From Herbaspirillum aquaticum (GTDB lineage Bacteria > Pseudomonadota > Gammaproteobacteria > Burkholderiales > Burkholderiaceae_D), in assembly GCF_002213425.1 (NCBI RefSeq), contig NZ_NJGV01000002.1, positions 124,001 to 188,000 on the forward strand: a stretch of DNA of 64,000 bases, given 5' to 3'. The notes beneath the pieces were generated by a model. It saw only the letters and a program-made list of their open reading frames with translations, ran no database searches and was not told the DNA's origin. The position numbers and the translations under genes are program-made. Positions 61,397 through 64,000 of this stretch are shown one piece after another. Within the stretch, counting starts at the first letter, position 1; every line of letters begins with the position of its first letter.

Positions 61397-62626
61397 GTGC
61401 GACCGATTCAGAAATCCAAGAAGTTGGCAGATGTGTGTTACGACATTCGGGGTCCCGTGCTGGAAAAGGCGCGCCAGATGGAGGAAGAGGGCCACAAGAT
61501 CATCAAGCTCAACATCGGCAACCTGGCCGCCTTCGGCTTCGATGCGCCCGACGAGATCGTGCAGGACATGATCCGCAACATGGGCAATGCCTCCGGCTAC
61601 ACCGATTCCAAGGGCCTGTTCGCGCCCCGCAAGTCGGTCATGCACTATACCCAGCAAAAGAAGATCGAAGGCGTGACCATCGATGACATCTACCTGGGCA
61701 ATGGCGCCTCCGAACTGATCGTCATGAGCGTCAATGCGCTGCTCAACACCGGCGACGAAGTGCTGGTGCCCTCGCCCGACTACCCGCTGTGGACGGCCGC
61801 CGTGAGCCTGTCCGGCGGCACCCCGGTGCATTACGTCTGCGACGAGCAGCAAGGCTGGCAACCCGACATCGCCGACATCAAGAAGAAGATCACCCCCAAT
61901 ACCAAGGCCATCGTCGTCATCAACCCCAACAACCCGACCGGTGCGCTGTATTCGGTGGAGGTGTTGAAGGAAATCATCGAACTGGCGCGCCAGCACCAGC
62001 TGATCATCCTGGCCGACGAGATCTACGACAAGGTCCTCTACGACGGCAACACCCACACTTCGCTGGCCTCGCTGGCCGATGATGTGCTCTTCATCACCTT
62101 CAACGGCCTGTCCAAGAACTATCGTTCCTGCGGCTACCGTGCCGGCTGGATGGTGGTCTCGGGCGAGAAGAAGCATGCGCGCGACTACATCGAAGGCCTC
62201 AACATGCTGGCCTCGATGCGCCTGTGCGCCAATGCGCCCGGCCAATTCGCCATCCAGACCGCGCTGGGTGGCTACCAGAGCATCAATGACCTGGTCGCGC
62301 CCAATGGCCGCCTGACCAAGCAGCGCGACCTGGCGCACAAGCTGCTCACCGATATTCCCGGTGTGACTTGCGTGAAGCCCAAGTCGGCGCTCTATATGTT
62401 CCCGCGCCTGGATCCCGAGGTCTATCCGATCAAGGATGACCAGGAATTCGCCTACGAACTGCTGGCCGAGGAAAAGGTATTGATCGTGCAGGGCACCGGC
62501 TTCAATTGCCCCACGCCGGACCACTTCCGCGTGGTGTTCCTGCCCAACACCGATGACCTGACCGAATCCATGGGGCGCATCGCGCACTTCCTGGAAGGCT
62601 ATCGCCGCCGCCACGGCACGGCCTGA
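61397..62626 (+). CDS. alaA: Glutamate-pyruvate aminotransferase, AlaA-like
   Basis: A 409-residue class I PLP aminotransferase, very similar along its length to E. coli AlaA. SKKLADVCYDIRGPVLEKAR near the start, VVINPNNPTGALYSVEVL, and the PLP lysine in ITFNGLSKNYRSCGYRAGWM are clear. It makes alanine from pyruvate and glutamate. The start is GTG at 61397, with AGAGGA six bases upstream; the frame runs 21 codons further to an ATG with a worse context. It is followed by hom after 72 bases. Confidence 0.93.
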   Translation: MRPIQKSKKLADVCYDIRGPVLEKARQMEEEGHKIIKLNIGNLAAFGFDAPDEIVQDMIRNMGNASGYTDSKGLFAPRKSVMHYTQQKKIEGVTIDDIYLGNGASELIVMSVNALLNTGDEVLVPSPDYPLWTAAVSLSGGTPVHYVCDEQQGWQPDIADIKKKITPNTKAIVVINPNNPTGALYSVEVLKEIIELARQHQLIILADEIYDKVLYDGNTHTSLASLADDVLFITFNGLSKNYRSCGYRAGWMVVSGEKKHARDYIEGLNMLASMRLCANAPGQFAIQTALGGYQSINDLVAPNGRLTKQRDLAHKLLTDIPGVTCVKPKSALYMFPRLDPEVYPIKDDQEFAYELLAEEKVLIVQGTGFNCPTPDHFRVVFLPNTDDLTESMGRIAHFLEGYRRRHGTA

Positions 62627-62645
62627 TCCGTTTTGCAGTACCCGT

Positions 62646-62679
62646 CACGCCCGCTGCCTGCGGCGTGGCGGTCATTTTT
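62646..62679 (+). terminator. Hairpin between alaA and hom
   Basis: CACGC and GCGTG, with an inner CGC/GCG, form an imperfect stem with a TGCCT loop; ATTTTT follows eight bases later. It could be a weak terminator or attenuator between the two genes. The distance to the T-run is long for a standard terminator. Confidence 0.3.
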
Positions 62680-62698
62680 CACCAACCACGAAGACAAT

Positions 62699-64000
62699 AT
62701 GAAATCCATCAAAGTAGGTTTGCTCGGCATCGGCACCGTGGGTTCCGGTACTTTCAATGTTCTCCAGCGCAACCAGCAAGAGATTGCGCGCCGTGCAGGC
62801 CGGGGCATTGAAATTACCATGGTCGCCGCTCGCAACACTGCCCGCGCGACCGAACTGACCCAAGGACAAGTCAAGGTCGTCAATGACGGCAACCTGGTGG
62901 TGAACGATCCCGAGATCGATATCGTCGTGGAGCTGATCGGCGGCGATGACATCGCCCGCGACCTGGTGCTCAAGGCCATCGCCAACGGCAAGCATGTGGT
63001 CACGGCCAACAAGGCCCTGATCGCCAAGCACGGCAATGAAATCTTCAAGGCAGCCCAGGAAAAGGGCGTCATGGTGGCCTTCGAGGCGGCCGTAGCCGGT
63101 GGCATCCCCATCATCAAGGCCTTGCGCGAGGGCCTGACCGCCAACCGCATCCAGTGGGTGGCCGGCATCATCAACGGCACCACCAACTTCATCCTCTCCG
63201 AGATGCGCGACAAGGGCCTGGACTTCGACGTGGTGCTCAAAGAAGCGCAACGCCTGGGCTATGCAGAAGCTGATCCGACCTTCGACATCGAAGGCGTCGA
63301 TGCGGCCCACAAGCTGACCATCATGGCCTCGATCGCCTTCGGCATCCCGGTGCAGTTTGACAAGGCCCACGTGGAAGGCATCACCAAGCTGCAGGCCAGC
63401 GACATCACCTATGCCGAGAAGCTGGGCTATCGCATCAAGCTCTTGGGCATCACCCGCCAGACGGCCAAGGGCATCGAACTGCGCGTGCACCCGACGCTGA
63501 TCCCGGCCTCGCGCCTGATCGCCAACGTCGAGGGTGCGATGAACGCCGTGGTGGTGCGGGGCGACGCCGTGGGCGAGGCGCTCTACTACGGCAAGGGCGC
63601 CGGTTCCGAACCGACCGCCTCGGCCGTGATCGCCGACCTGGTCGACATCACCCGCCTGGCCACCGCCGATCCGGAACACCACGTGCCTTCGCTGGCGTTC
63701 CAGCTCAACGCCATGGCCGATACCCCGGTGCTGCCGATGAGCGAAGTGGTCACCAGCTACTACCTGCGCATCCGCGTGGCCGACCAGGCCGGCGTGCTGG
63801 CCGATGTGACCCGCATCCTGGCCGACTCGACCATCTCCATCGACGCCATGTTGCAGAAGGAGCCGGCCGAAGGCGAACAGCAGACCGACATCATCATGCT
63901 GACCCATCAGACCCAGGAAAAGAACATCGAGGCCGCTATTGCCAAGATCGAATCCCTGGCCACGGTGGTCGGCCAGGTCACCAAGATCCGCCTGGAAGAG
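62699..64000 (+). CDS. hom: Homoserine dehydrogenase (3' end cut by window)
   Basis: The first 434 codons are present and no stop is reached; family length is about 435-440, so only a few residues are missing. The NAD(P)-binding GLLGIGTVGSG is at residues 8-18; AAVAGGIPIIKALREGL and the GIINGTTNFILSEM stretch form the catalytic domain, followed by EADPTFDIEGVDAAHK. A C-terminal ACT domain (about residues 355-430, YYLRIRVADQAGVLADVTRI) implies feedback control by threonine. It makes homoserine for threonine and methionine. Confidence 0.97.
   Translation, partial: MKSIKVGLLGIGTVGSGTFNVLQRNQQEIARRAGRGIEITMVAARNTARATELTQGQVKVVNDGNLVVNDPEIDIVVELIGGDDIARDLVLKAIANGKHVVTANKALIAKHGNEIFKAAQEKGVMVAFEAAVAGGIPIIKALREGLTANRIQWVAGIINGTTNFILSEMRDKGLDFDVVLKEAQRLGYAEADPTFDIEGVDAAHKLTIMASIAFGIPVQFDKAHVEGITKLQASDITYAEKLGYRIKLLGITRQTAKGIELRVHPTLIPASRLIANVEGAMNAVVVRGDAVGEALYYGKGAGSEPTASAVIADLVDITRLATADPEHHVPSLAFQLNAMADTPVLPMSEVVTSYYLRIRVADQAGVLADVTRILADSTISIDAMLQKEPAEGEQQTDIIMLTHQTQEKNIEAAIAKIESLATVVGQVTKIRLEE

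Noticed and set aside
1-64000. CRISPR arrays, tRNA or rRNA genes, insertion sequences, prophage
   Set aside because: No spaced direct repeats, cloverleaf-like sequence, transposase or phage gene was seen on either strand.

Overview
The window is a chromosomal segment of a GC-rich, motile betaproteobacterium. Gene content and order (flhF-flhG-fliA, flgNMA/flgB-L, fliE/fliF-R, fliDST-flaG-fliC, then rpsF-priB-rpsR-rplI-dnaB and an arn cluster) and the protein sequences suggest an Oxalobacteraceae member close to Herbaspirillum. That assignment is inference from recognised proteins, not from a search. Codon use and GC content look even throughout, apart from AT-rich stretches upstream of fliC and between arnB and arnC. 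I saw no tRNA, rRNA, insertion sequence, prophage or CRISPR array.

Bases 1-17,400 hold flagellar genes read mostly rightwards: the 3' half of flhA, flhF, an flhG-like gene with a decayed P-loop, and fliA (sigma-28), closed by a terminator. The leftward flgA-flgM-flgN group is followed by the long rightward rod/hook operon flgBCDEFGHIJ and flgKL. flgM and flgK have near-consensus sigma-28 promoters.

Bases 17,500-22,100 carry a leftward MacA-MacB-outer-membrane-factor efflux operon placed between two flagellar blocks. Bases 22,200-34,440 hold the export apparatus, switch and MS-ring genes (fliFGHIJK and fliLMNOPQR leftward, fliE rightward). Bases 34,500-41,730 hold a c-di-GMP brake gene (ycgR-like), an FlhB-C-terminal-like gene paired with a second FliK-like gene, fliT, fliS, fliD, flaG and fliC; fliC has two tandem sigma-28-type promoters. 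A TPR-glycosyltransferase gene that may act on flagellin follows.

Bases 44,000-50,050 are housekeeping: lexA with an SOS box over its promoter, the ribosomal operon rpsF-priB-rpsR-rplI with a candidate S6:S18-binding leader, dnaB, and a DUF47-Pit phosphate transport pair. Bases 50,150-61,000 read leftwards: a PIN-PhoH protein, a Bcp peroxiredoxin, and a lipid A aminoarabinose cluster in which ArnA is split into two genes, only one ArnE/F-type flippase subunit is present, and arnD lies beyond a terminator. The window ends with rightward alaA and hom (homoserine dehydrogenase, cut by the window edge about one codon or so before its expected stop).

The flagellar genes form a classic hierarchy: export and basal-body genes first, then FliA-dependent filament genes (flgM, flgK, fliC) once FlgM is exported. 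The most unusual items are the degenerate FlhG, the FliK2/FlhB-like pair inside the filament chaperone operon, the tandem fliC promoters, the repeat-bearing FliD and the rearranged arn cluster.
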